64,000 bases of DNA, from positions 694-64,693 of the forward strand of contig DIWS01000017.1 of NCBI GenBank assembly GCA_002423585.1, written 5' to 3'. Both the position numbers and the translations under genes were made by a program. Within the stretch, counting starts at the first letter, position 1, and every line of letters begins with the position of its first letter. The stretch is from Actinobacteria bacterium UBA6100 (lineage in GTDB: Bacteria; Actinomycetota; Coriobacteriia; Anaerosomatales; Anaerosomataceae). Positions 52,444-61,438 of the stretch are shown piece by piece. The notes under the pieces were generated by a model. That model worked only from the letters and a program-made list of their open reading frames with translations. It did not search any database and was not told the DNA's origin.

Positions 52444-53173
52444 TGCTGCCCTCCGTCTGCACATCCTGCAGCCCACTCAGTGCGGGACCGTAGTCTGGGA
52501 TCATGGTCAGTGCACGTTCATAGTCGGCACGCGCCGAAGCGGTATCACCGGTCGATGCATAGAGGTCTCCACGCCACACCAGCACGTCAGCCATCGTCGG
52601 GTTCTCCTCCAGGGCGGCAGTGAGCACCTCGATCGCAGCCGTCGGATCACCACGCTCGCTGAGGATCTCGGACTTCAGCAGCGCGGCGTCCACCAGGGCG
52701 GGAGCGGGGGGCCTGACGAAGATGCCCTTCGCCTGAAGCTCCTTCTCCTTAGCGTCACGCTGTGCTTCCGCTGACGCGATGGCCTCATCGAGGATCTTCA
52801 GCGCCTCCTCGGCGGACCCGGTCTTGCTCTCCAGGCGCGCCTTCTCGACGATCACGGGAGCGTCAGGAGATGTCGACTCTATGGACTCGAATGCCGCGAT
52901 CACCGATCGTGCGCGCGAATACCGCTCCGCCTCGATGAGACTGCGAGCGTACGCGGCAACGACCTCAGCGTCCCCCGGCGCCGCCTGGTACTCCTGCTCG
53001 CGATCCTTGAGTTGCATCTCGACGATTGTGCGGGGCATGCGGTCTGCCATGGCTCCCGTGTAAAGGAGGTAGACGATGCCTGTGAGCACCATGGCCAGCA
53101 CCGCAAGAATAGCGAATGTGAGCCACCTGACCCAGGGATCCGCCCCCGTGGATGCAGTCGATCGTACGGCCAT
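52436..53173 (-). CDS. Membrane-anchored TPR protein, module B
   Basis: A 245-residue protein with one helix (LTFAILAVLAMVLTGIVYLLYTG) and TPR-like repeats ending in ADVLVWRGDLYASTGDTASARADYERALTM, matching ADILVWRGDLKLADGD in module A. A lysine/glutamate-rich coiled region lies at about 130-150. It is the first gene of the minus-strand part of module B, 99 bases downstream of leuD; no clear promoter is visible there. Confidence 0.82.
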   Translation of the reverse strand: MAVRSTASTGADPWVRWLTFAILAVLAMVLTGIVYLLYTGAMADRMPRTIVEMQLKDREQEYQAAPGDAEVVAAYARSLIEAERYSRARSVIAAFESIESTSPDAPVIVEKARLESKTGSAEEALKILDEAIASAEAQRDAKEKELQAKGIFVRPPAPALVDAALLKSEILSERGDPTAAIEVLTAALEENPTMADVLVWRGDLYASTGDTASARADYERALTMIPDYGPALSGLQDVQTEGSNE

Positions 53174-53272
53174 TATGAGTCGTCCCCGTTCGTATCATGT
53201 GGTCGATCGCGACCCGACGGTGTCCCCGCCGGCACCCCGCGCAGTATCCTCGTTGAATCCCCGCAGGGCAAC

Positions 53273-53770
53273 CTACGCTGCCCCGACCTTCTTCTTCGCG
53301 GCCTCCACGAGCCCGCCCATCTCGATGATGTCCTTGATGAACGGCGGGAACGGCTGAGCCGTGAACACCGCGCCGGTCGTCTCGTTGGTGATGATGCCGG
53401 CATCCGCATCCACGGTGACCCTATCGCCCGCGCTGATGCCATCCACCGCCTCCGGGCACTCCATGATCGGCAGACCGGTGTTGATGGCGTTGCGGTAGAA
53501 GATGCGTGCGAAGCTCTTGGCGATCACGACCGAGATGCCCGCGTGCTTGATGGCGATCGGCGCGTGCTCGCGGCTCGAGCCGCAGCCGAAGTTCTCCTCG
53601 GCCACCAGGATGTCGCCGGGCTGCACCTTGGCAGTGAAGCCCGCGTCCAGGTCCTCCATGCAGTGGAGCGCCAGCTCGTCGGGGTCCGATGTGTTGAGAT
53701 AGCGCGCCGGGATGATCACGTCGGTATCCACGTCACGGCCGTAGCGGTGTGCGGTTCCGGTGAACTTCAT
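53273..53770 (-). CDS. leuD: 3-Isopropylmalate dehydratase small subunit
   Basis: A 165-residue swivelling domain that pairs with LeuC to isomerise 2- to 3-isopropylmalate, and probably citramalate. Motifs: GRDVDTDVIIPARYLNTSD and the substrate loop NFGCGSSREHAP. The ATG at 53770 overlaps the leuC stop as ATGA. Its length and C terminus (AAKKKV) match the short archaeal/clostridial type. Confidence 0.96.
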   Translation of the reverse strand: MKFTGTAHRYGRDVDTDVIIPARYLNTSDPDELALHCMEDLDAGFTAKVQPGDILVAEENFGCGSSREHAPIAIKHAGISVVIAKSFARIFYRNAINTGLPIMECPEAVDGISAGDRVTVDADAGIITNETTGAVFTAQPFPPFIKDIIEMGGLVEAAKKKVGAA

Positions 53771-55050
53771 GATTGCCCACCTTCCTCCAGATCCTCGGGC
53801 AGTCCGATCCGCCCGAGCACCGCACTTGCCGCGGCGACAGCCGGGCCGGCCAGGTAGACCTCGCTCGTGGGATCGCCCATGCGACCGACGAAGTTCCGGT
53901 TGGTGGTGGCGAGCGCCCGCTCCCCCGCCGCCAGGATGCCCATGTGCCCGCCGAGGCACGGCCCGCACGTGGGCGTCGAGACGGCGGCGCCGGCATCCAT
54001 GAAGATGTCGGTGAGCCCGTTGTGCATCATGTCGCGGAAGACCTGCTGGGTGGCCGGGATCACGATGAGCCGCACGTCGGGGTGCACCGTGTGGCCCTTG
54101 ATCACCGCGGCGGCCTCGGCCATGTCCTCGTAGCGACCGTTGGTGCACGAGCCGATCACCACCTGGTCGATCTTCACGTCGCGTGCCTCGGACACCGGCC
54201 GCGTGTTGCTCGGCAGGTGCGGGAAGGCGACCGTGGGCACGATCGTAGCGGCGTCGATCTCGTAGGTGCGCGCGTAGACGGCGCTCGCGTCCGAGAAGTA
54301 CTCGGTCCACGGGCGCTCGCTGCGGCCCTCCATGTAAGCGCGGGTCGTGTCGTCCACCGCGATGATGCCGCTCTTGCCGCCGGCCTCGATCGCCATGTTG
54401 CAGATGGTCATGCGGCCGGCCATGTCGAGGCGCTCGATGGTGTCGCCCGTGAACTCCATCGCCTGGTACAGCGCGCCGTCCACGCCGATCATCCCGATGA
54501 TGTGCAGGATGATGTCCTTGGCGCCCACACCCGGCTTGAGCTGGCCCGTGATACTGAACTTGATGCTCTCGGGCACCTTGAACCACGCCCGGCCGGTGGC
54601 CATGCCCACGGCTGCGTCGGTAGAACCCACGCCCGTGGCGAACGCGCCGAGCGCGCCGTACGTGCAGGTGTGGCTGTCAGCGCCGATGATCACGTCGCCG
54701 GCACCCACCACGCCCTGCTCGGGCAGGAGCGCGTGCTCCACACCCATGCAGCCCACCTCGTAGTAGTGGGTGATCTCCTGGGCGCGCGCGAACACGCGCA
54801 TCATCTTCGCCTGTTCGGCGCTCTTGATGTCCTTGTTGGGCGTGTAGTGGTCCGGGACGAGCGCGATCTTGGCCGGGTCCCACACGCGCTCCACGCCGAT
54901 CTTCGCGAACTCCTTGATGGCGATGGGCGCCGTCACGTCGTTGGCGAGAACCAGGTCGAGGTCGCACTCGATGAGCTGCCCGGGCGCGACCTCATCCAGG
55001 CCCGCATGGGCGGCGAGGATCTTCTCGGTGATGGTCATCGGTCGGGGCAT
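53767..55050 (-). CDS. leuC: 3-Isopropylmalate dehydratase large subunit
   Basis: A 427-residue aconitase-family protein with a [4Fe-4S] cluster. Cluster cysteines are in VVIGSCTNGRYEDM and STPTCGPCLGGHMG. MTITEKILAAHAG, GADSHTCTYGALGAFATGVGSTD and KFSITGQLKPGVGAKDIIL are typical of the type-2 (archaeal/clostridial) class. The start may be ATG 55050 or the ATG four codons later. It overlaps leuD by four bases. Confidence 0.96.
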   Translation of the reverse strand: MPRPMTITEKILAAHAGLDEVAPGQLIECDLDLVLANDVTAPIAIKEFAKIGVERVWDPAKIALVPDHYTPNKDIKSAEQAKMMRVFARAQEITHYYEVGCMGVEHALLPEQGVVGAGDVIIGADSHTCTYGALGAFATGVGSTDAAVGMATGRAWFKVPESIKFSITGQLKPGVGAKDIILHIIGMIGVDGALYQAMEFTGDTIERLDMAGRMTICNMAIEAGGKSGIIAVDDTTRAYMEGRSERPWTEYFSDASAVYARTYEIDAATIVPTVAFPHLPSNTRPVSEARDVKIDQVVIGSCTNGRYEDMAEAAAVIKGHTVHPDVRLIVIPATQQVFRDMMHNGLTDIFMDAGAAVSTPTCGPCLGGHMGILAAGERALATTNRNFVGRMGDPTSEVYLAGPAVAAASAVLGRIGLPEDLEEGGQS

Positions 55051-55119
55051 GGCGCGGCGCTCCTTCGTCCTGCATCCGGTTCGTGCATTCTACGCGAACG
55101 CGCGGGTGCGTGCGACCCG

Positions 55120-56679
55120 CTAGACCTCCTCGGGCACGCTCGGCGCCTCTGCGGCCACGAGCAGGCGGTTGAGGGCGTTCACGTACGCCTTGGCGCTCGA
55201 CACGATGATGTCGGGATGCGCGCCGCGGCCGGTGAACGTGCGACCGTCCTCGCTCTTCACGCGGATGGTCACCTCGCCCACCGCGTCGATGCCACGCGTG
55301 ACGCTCTGCACGCTGAACTCGGTGAGGTCGTTGGGGACGTCCACGATACGGTTGATCGCCTTGTAGACGGCGTCCACGGGACCGTTGCCGTGGCTGGAGT
55401 CGATCAGACTCACGCCATCAGCGGTGATGAGCTCGACGGTGGCCGTGGGGATTCCGGGATCGCCGCAGCTCACGTGTACCTGCTCGAGGTGGTAGACCTC
55501 GCCGATCATGCGCTCGGCTTCACCCACCAGCGCCTCGAGGTCCTCGTCGTAGACTTCCTTCTTCTTGTCCGCGAGATCCAGGAAGGCCTGATGGATGATC
55601 TCGAAGTCCTCGTCCTCCATCACATAGCCGAGCTCGGCCAGACGATGCCTGAGCGCGGCGCGGCCGCTGCGGGCGGTGAGCACGATGGAGCTGCCGCCGG
55701 CACCCACATCGGCGGGGTCGATGATCTCGTAGGTGGAACGCTCCTTGAGCACGCCGTCCTGGTGGATGCCGCTTGAGTGCGCGAATGCGTTGGCGCCCAC
55801 GATCGCCTTGTTGGGCTGCACGAGGATGCCGGTGATGCTTGAGACCAGGCGGCTAGCCCGCACGAACTCCTTCGTGTTGATGCGCGTGTCCACGCCGAAG
55901 ACGTCAGGGCGCATCTTGAGCGCCATCACGACCTCTTCCATCGCGGTGTTGCCGGCGCGCTCGCCGAGGCCGTTGATGGTGCACTCGATCTGCCTGGCGC
56001 CTGCCCGCACGCCCGCGAGCGCGTTGGCGGTGGCCATGCCCAGGTCGTTGTGGCAGTGGACCGAGACGATCACGTTCTCTATGCCCCGCACGTTCTCCAT
56101 GAGGCCGGCGATGAGGCCGCCGAAGACCTCCGGATACGCGTAGCCGGTGGTGTCCGGGATGTTCACCACGGTGGCGCCGGCGGCGATGGCCGCCTCGATC
56201 ATGCGGTACAGGAAGACGGGCTCCGCGCGGCCGGCATCCTCGGCGTAGAACTCCACATCATCGACGAAGGAGCGTGCGAGCTTCACGGCCGCTACGCCAC
56301 GCTCGATCGCCTCGTCGCCCGAGATGTGGAGCTTGTCGCGCAGGTGGCTCTCGGAGACGCCGATGCCCGTGTGGATGCGCGGGCGCTTGGCGCCCTGAAG
56401 CGCCTCGGCGGCGCGCTCGATGTCGGCCGGGACGGCACGGGAGAGCGCGCACACGGTGGCCGCGTCGCCCACCTCGGCGGCGATGCGGCGAACGCTCTCG
56501 AAGTCACCGGGAGACGAGATCGGGAAGCCGGCCTCGATGACGTCGGCGCCCAGGCGGACGAGCTGGCGGGCGATCTCGAGCTTCTCGGCGGTGTTCATGC
56601 TGGCGCCGGGGCTCTGCTCGCCGTCGCGAAGCGTGGTGTCGAAGATGAATACGCGGTCGGACGCGTTGGGTGTACTCAT
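55120..56679 (-). CDS. leuA: 2-Isopropylmalate synthase
   Basis: A 519-residue enzyme condensing 2-oxoisovalerate with acetyl-CoA, the committed step of leucine synthesis. The TIM-barrel domain has FIFDTTLRDGEQSPGASMN, VHCHNDLGMATANALAG and the metal-binding HxH, and the C-terminal allosteric domain (VELITADGVSLIDSSHGNGPVDAVYKAINR) binds leucine. The ATG at 56679 with AGGAG upstream is preferred; the frame to 56829 runs through the leader region. It is preceded by a leucine-rich leader peptide and hairpins, so attenuation is likely. Confidence 0.96.
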   Translation of the reverse strand: MSTPNASDRVFIFDTTLRDGEQSPGASMNTAEKLEIARQLVRLGADVIEAGFPISSPGDFESVRRIAAEVGDAATVCALSRAVPADIERAAEALQGAKRPRIHTGIGVSESHLRDKLHISGDEAIERGVAAVKLARSFVDDVEFYAEDAGRAEPVFLYRMIEAAIAAGATVVNIPDTTGYAYPEVFGGLIAGLMENVRGIENVIVSVHCHNDLGMATANALAGVRAGARQIECTINGLGERAGNTAMEEVVMALKMRPDVFGVDTRINTKEFVRASRLVSSITGILVQPNKAIVGANAFAHSSGIHQDGVLKERSTYEIIDPADVGAGGSSIVLTARSGRAALRHRLAELGYVMEDEDFEIIHQAFLDLADKKKEVYDEDLEALVGEAERMIGEVYHLEQVHVSCGDPGIPTATVELITADGVSLIDSSHGNGPVDAVYKAINRIVDVPNDLTEFSVQSVTRGIDAVGEVTIRVKSEDGRTFTGRGAHPDIIVSSAKAYVNALNRLLVAAEAPSVPEEV

Positions 56680-56723
56680 GGGATGCTCCTGGGAGGATCT
56701 GAACGCGGATACGGGCGGGGTAC

Positions 56724-56760
56724 GCCGGCGCACGCCGTCCGGTTTTAGACGGCGGCCGGC
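56724..56760 (-). promoter_or_regulatory. Attenuator-like nested hairpin of the leu leader
   Basis: GCCGGC at 56724-56729 pairs with 56755-56760, and CGCCGTC (56733-56739) pairs with GACGGCG (56748-56754). The hairpin covers the end and stop codon of the leader peptide, so ribosome stalling at the leucine codons could change its folding. There is no T-run after it, so the mechanism (terminator or otherwise) is open. Confidence 0.55.
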
Positions 56761-56810
56761 TGGATAAGTCGCCCGAGAAGACCCGGAAGCATGTGAGTGG
56801 TCGCGTTCAT
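56745..56810 (-). CDS. leu operon leader peptide
   Basis: A 21-residue open frame from ATG 56810 to TAA 56745, about 66 bases before leuA. Residues 7-15 read MLPGLLGRL, followed by Ile and later Val, so four of 21 residues are leucine. Three of these four codons are CTT, rare in this high-GC DNA, which favours stalling when leucyl-tRNA is scarce. There is no ribosome site; the ATG sits seven bases after a TATACT -10 box, implying leaderless translation. It has no expected function as a protein and acts in attenuation. Confidence 0.65.
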   Translation of the reverse strand: MNATTHMLPGLLGRLIQPAAV

Positions 56811-56817
56811 GTGCGGG

Positions 56818-56823
56818 AGTATA
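56818..56823 (-). promoter_or_regulatory. leu operon -10 element
   Basis: TATACT on the minus strand, ending seven bases before the leader-peptide ATG, predicts transcription starting at or near that ATG. No good -35 is seen. Confidence 0.5.
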
Positions 56824-56873
56824 GCGCAAGGGGCGGCGGCCCGCCTACCTCGGGGCGGCCGACCTGATGCCGA

Positions 56874-57236
56874 TCAACCCTCCCACGAGCGCGGATGGTC
56901 CAGGTCGGGGTTCCTCGACACCAGCCGGATACTGAGCCTGCAGTCGATCGCATCCGCGTAGCGACACAGAGTGGTGACCGTCGGCACGCTCGGGCCGAGC
57001 CGCTCGAGTCGAGACACGGCGCTTTTCGTCGTGTCCATCATCTCCGCCACCTGCTCTTGCGTGCGGCCGGCCCGCCAGCGGGCCAGCCGCATCTCCTCAC
57101 CGAGACGCTGCAGGAAGTCGTCCAGATCCCATTGCGCGAGCTCGCCGCGCGGAGGGTGCGGGAGTCGCTTGAGGCGGCTCTGCGCCTGAAGAGCCTCGAA
57201 CTCTTCCGCGACCGACCGCGGAATCCCCTGCTCCAA
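56874..57236 (-). CDS. XRE-family helix-turn-helix regulator
   Basis: A 120-residue protein with a central HTH (MRLARWRAGRTQEQVAEMMDTTKSAVSRLERLG, about 48-80) followed by LCRYADAIDCRLSIRLV, the pattern of HigA-like or phage-type repressors. The TTG at 57236 is taken as start because GGGGGAGG lies seven bases upstream and no ATG or GTG is better placed. No HigB-type toxin is adjacent on either side, so it is an orphan regulator or antitoxin remnant. It lies upstream of the leu leader on the same strand. Confidence 0.75.
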   Translation of the reverse strand: MEQGIPRSVAEEFEALQAQSRLKRLPHPPRGELAQWDLDDFLQRLGEEMRLARWRAGRTQEQVAEMMDTTKSAVSRLERLGPSVPTVTTLCRYADAIDCRLSIRLVSRNPDLDHPRSWEG

Positions 57237-57358
57237 GAGTGCACCTCCCCCGTGCCGGTGTGTGCGATGAGTGTATGCGCACCGGATCACTCCGATCTCA
57301 GCGAGATGTCAACCGGTTCGCAGATCTGCGCCCAAATTGGGGAGCCCTCCCGGGCCCA

Positions 57359-57400
57359 TTTCACACATCCGCGAACTCCCGAGTTAGCAGATGTGTGAAA
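57359..57400. repeat. Perfect 11-bp inverted repeat with nested inner stem
   Basis: TTTCACACATC (57359-57369) and GATGTGTGAAA (57390-57400) are exact reverse complements. Inside them AACTC (57374-57378) pairs with GAGTT (57381-57385). The AT-rich arms contrast with the surrounding GC-rich DNA. It could be an operator for the adjacent XRE protein, or a small mobile or REP-like element. It is too far from serA (about 200 bases) to be its terminator. Confidence 0.7.
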
Positions 57401-57424
57401 CACGGCAGGAAGGGCCTGGGGCGT

Positions 57425-57493
57425 CGGCAGCAGGTATGCGAACTCCCCGAACAGAAGGACTCGGGTGCCGGCAGCAGGTATGCGAACTCCCCG
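57425..57493. repeat. 25-bp direct repeat, two copies 44 bases apart
   Basis: CGGCAGCAGGTATGCGAACT-CCCCG occurs at 57425-57449 and 57469-57493. The core GCGAACTCC also appears inside the neighbouring inverted repeat (57371-57379). With 57237-57598 otherwise free of genes, this stretch holds these repeats and the serA terminator only. Confidence 0.75.
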
Positions 57494-57548
57494 GAGGGCG
57501 GGGTTTTCAGCGCGCCCTCACGCCCGCCGACTCCTCGCACCCGAGCAG

Positions 57549-57572
57549 AAGGGGCCCCCGCGGGGGCCCCTT
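57549..57572 (-). terminator. serA terminator hairpin
   Basis: AAGGGGCCCCCG followed by CGGGGGCCCCTT is a perfect palindrome beginning 27 bases after the serA stop. It is followed by TTCTGCTC on the minus strand. Confidence 0.65.
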
Positions 57573-57598
57573 CATCATCGCCGGCGCGCAGCAAGGTC

Positions 57599-59182
57599 CT
57601 ACAGCTCCACGCTCCAGGCTTCGGACACCTCGGCCTTGGCGTTGATACGCTCCATCAGCGCATCGGGGATCGCCGTGTCAACGTTGATGCCCATGAGCGC
57701 CGTGCCGCCCTCGCCCATGCGGCCGACCTGCATCGACGCGATGTTGATGCTGTTCTCACCGAGCGCGGTACCCACCTTGCCCACAACGCCGGGCACATCC
57801 GAGTACTCCATGAACAGCATGTGCGCCGACGGCGCCATGTCGATCGAGAACTCGTTGAACACCACGAGGCGCGGCTCGTTCTTCTTGCCGATGAGCGTGG
57901 CGCCGAGCTTGAAATCACGGCCGCCGGCCTTGGCTACCACGACCATCAGGCTCACGTAGTCCATGCTCTCGACGCGCTTGTTCTCGGTGACCGAGATGCC
58001 GCGCTGCTCGGCGTAGTGGTTCGCGTTCACGAAGTTCACGGCGTCCTGCCCCACGACGGTGAGCAGGCCCTTGAGCATCGCGGTCTTGAGGATGCGGGTG
58101 TCCTGATCGGCGAGGTGGCCGATGAAGTGCACCTCGATCTCGCTCACCGGACCACGCGCGATCTGACCGATGCCCTTACCCAGCGCCTCGGCGACCGCCA
58201 TGTACGGCCCCACGGCCTCCATGACCTCGGGCGCCACCGGCGCGATGTTCACTGCCGTCTCGACCATGTCACCGCGCAGACCCGCAGCCACGAGCTCCGC
58301 GATCTGGTCGCCGGCACGGTCCTGCGCCTCCTCGGTGGAAGCCCCGAGGTGCGGTGTGAGCACCACGTTGTCGATCTCGTGCAGCGGCGACTCGGTGCAC
58401 GGCTCGGTCTCGAACACGTCGATACCCGCCGACGCCACCTTGCCACTCTTGAGCGCCTCCACGAGCGCGTCCATCTGGTAGATGCCGCCACGGGCGGTGT
58501 TCACCAGGCGCACGCCGTCCTTCATCTTCGCGAACTGCTCGGCACCGAACATGCCGATTGTCTCTTTGGTCTTGGGCAGGTGAACCGTGATGAAGTCGGC
58601 CAGCGGCAGCAACTCGTCCACCGTGGCGTACAGCGTCACGCCGAGTGCAGCGGCGCGCTCGTCGCTCGTGTACGGGTCGTAACCGATGAGCTTCATCCCC
58701 AGCCCACGCGCACGCTCGGCCACGAGTGCGCCGATGCGGCCGAGGCCCACGATCGCGAGCGTCTTCTCGTACACCTCGGTGCCGGTGAACTTCGAGCGCT
58801 CCCACTTGCCCTCCTTCATGCTGGCGTTCGCCTGCGCGGTACTGCGCGCGGTGGCGAGCATGAGGGTGATGGTCTGCTCGGCCGCCGACACGATGTTGCT
58901 CGTGGGCGCGTTGCACACGATCACGCCACGCTCGGTGGCCGCGGCCACGTCGACGTTGTCGATGCCCACGCCGGCGCGCCCGATGATCTTGAGCTTCGCC
59001 CCAGCCTCGATGATCGGACGGGTGGCCTTGGTGGCCGAACGCACGATCATCCCCTCGTAGTCGGCGATGATCGCCACGAGCTCGTCCTCGGAAAGCCCCG
59101 TCTTGACGTCCACTTCGTAGCCGTCAGCGCGGAGCTTCTCGATGCCGCTGTCAGAGATCTTGTCTGCTACCAGTACCTTCAT
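57599..59182 (-). CDS. serA: D-3-phosphoglycerate dehydrogenase, long form
   Basis: A 527-residue NAD enzyme making 3-phosphohydroxypyruvate, the first step of serine synthesis. It has the nucleotide-binding GLGRIGALVAERARGLGM, catalytic Arg in LVNTARGGI, Glu in DVFETEP and His in LTPHLGASTEEAQ, then an intervening domain and a C-terminal ACT domain (YSDVPGVVGKVGTALGENSINIASMQVGR) for serine feedback. The ATG at 59182 with GGGGGAG upstream is chosen; the longer frame overlaps the aminotransferase. It starts four bases after the aminotransferase stop. Confidence 0.96.
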   Translation of the reverse strand: MKVLVADKISDSGIEKLRADGYEVDVKTGLSEDELVAIIADYEGMIVRSATKATRPIIEAGAKLKIIGRAGVGIDNVDVAAATERGVIVCNAPTSNIVSAAEQTITLMLATARSTAQANASMKEGKWERSKFTGTEVYEKTLAIVGLGRIGALVAERARGLGMKLIGYDPYTSDERAAALGVTLYATVDELLPLADFITVHLPKTKETIGMFGAEQFAKMKDGVRLVNTARGGIYQMDALVEALKSGKVASAGIDVFETEPCTESPLHEIDNVVLTPHLGASTEEAQDRAGDQIAELVAAGLRGDMVETAVNIAPVAPEVMEAVGPYMAVAEALGKGIGQIARGPVSEIEVHFIGHLADQDTRILKTAMLKGLLTVVGQDAVNFVNANHYAEQRGISVTENKRVESMDYVSLMVVVAKAGGRDFKLGATLIGKKNEPRLVVFNEFSIDMAPSAHMLFMEYSDVPGVVGKVGTALGENSINIASMQVGRMGEGGTALMGINVDTAIPDALMERINAKAEVSEAWSVEL

Positions 59183-59186
59183 CTGT

Positions 59187-60332
59187 CTACTCCCCCATGA
59201 AGACGGCTTCGGCCGCCACGATGCCCGCGCCACGCTCGAACTCGTAACCCAGCTCGGCGAGCGTCATCTCGAGGCCGGCCAGCGTGGTGATGATGTCGAA
59301 CTCGCCGAAGTAGCCGAGGTGCCCCACGCGGAAGATCCTGCCCGCGTAGTCGTCCTGACCACCGGCGATGGTGATGCCGTACTTGTTCTTGAGGATGCTC
59401 ACGATCTTCTTGCCGTCGATGCCCTCGGGCACCCACACGGGCGTGACCGCGCTTCCGCGACCTTCGGCAGGGGCGAACAGCTTCATGCCGAGCGCCTCGC
59501 AGCCCTTGCGGGTGGCCTCGGCGAGCTTGCTGTGGCGGGCGATCGTGTTCTCGAGGCCCTCGTCCATGATCATCTTGAGTGAGACGTTGAGGCCGAGCAC
59601 GAGCGACACGGCCGGGGTGAACGGCGTGGTGTCGTTGGCGATGTTCTTCTTGTACTTCATGAAGTCGAAGTAGAACTTCGGCAACGTGGAACGCTCGTAG
59701 GCCTTCCACGCCTTCTCGCTCACCGTGCACGCGGCCAGGCCCGGCGGGAGCATGAGACCCTTCTGCGAACCGGTCATCACGATGTCGAGCCCCCACTCAT
59801 CGGTCTTGCACTCGACGGCGCCGATACCCGTGATCGAGTCGACGATGAGGATGGTGTCGGGGTACTCGCGCACGATGGCGCCGATGGCCTGGACGTCGTT
59901 GAGCACGCCCGAAGAGGTCTCGCTCTGCGTCACGATGACGCCACGCACACCCGGGTTCTCCGCAAGGGCGGTGGCCACGTCGGCCGGGTCCACCACACTC
60001 GTCCACTCGTACTTGAGGTCGATGACGTTGAGGCCGTAGACCTCGGCGATGTTCTTCTGGCGGTCGCCGAACTTACCGTTGCGACACACGATGACGGTGT
60101 CGCCCGCGCAGAAGGAGTTGGCGATGGCCGCCTCCATCACGCCGGTGCCCGAGCATGCGAACAGCAGCACGTCGCCCTCGGTCTGGAACACGTACTTCAA
60201 GCCCTCGATCGCCTGCTTGAAGGCCGCCGAGAAGTCGGGCGTACGGTGGTGGATGATCGGTGCGGCCTGCGTGAGCAGGACCTCCGCGGGTACCGGCGTG
60301 GGGCCCGGCGTCATCAGGTACTTCTTCTGCAT
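59187..60332 (-). CDS. Class V aminotransferase (serine-pyruvate / phosphoserine type)
   Basis: A 381-residue PLP enzyme of the alanine-glyoxylate/serine-pyruvate aminotransferase group. The PLP lysine is about K191 in VMTGSQKGLMLPPG, with MTPGPTPVP at the N terminus and IVDSITGIGAVE binding the cofactor ring. Being directly upstream of serA, it is most likely the phosphohydroxypyruvate transaminase of serine synthesis, as found where a classical SerC is missing (inference). Glyoxylate or hydroxypyruvate transamination is the alternative. Confidence 0.88.
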   Translation of the reverse strand: MQKKYLMTPGPTPVPAEVLLTQAAPIIHHRTPDFSAAFKQAIEGLKYVFQTEGDVLLFACSGTGVMEAAIANSFCAGDTVIVCRNGKFGDRQKNIAEVYGLNVIDLKYEWTSVVDPADVATALAENPGVRGVIVTQSETSSGVLNDVQAIGAIVREYPDTILIVDSITGIGAVECKTDEWGLDIVMTGSQKGLMLPPGLAACTVSEKAWKAYERSTLPKFYFDFMKYKKNIANDTTPFTPAVSLVLGLNVSLKMIMDEGLENTIARHSKLAEATRKGCEALGMKLFAPAEGRGSAVTPVWVPEGIDGKKIVSILKNKYGITIAGGQDDYAGRIFRVGHLGYFGEFDIITTLAGLEMTLAELGYEFERGAGIVAAEAVFMGE

Positions 60333-60425
60333 CGTTGCTCTCTTCCTCTCTCAGGGGTGTCGCCGCCCCCATGGGCGACGCCTCTCGTACCTCTCGCCGC
60401 TCCCGGCATGAAGCGGCGGTTGTAC

Positions 60426-61427
<1,002 letters not shown>

Positions 61428-61438
61428 CGTGTCTCCTC

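Noticed and set aside
57359..57493. CRISPR array or tRNA-like element in the repeat cluster
   Set aside because: Only two copies of a 25-bp repeat with one 19-bp gap, and no cloverleaf could be drawn.
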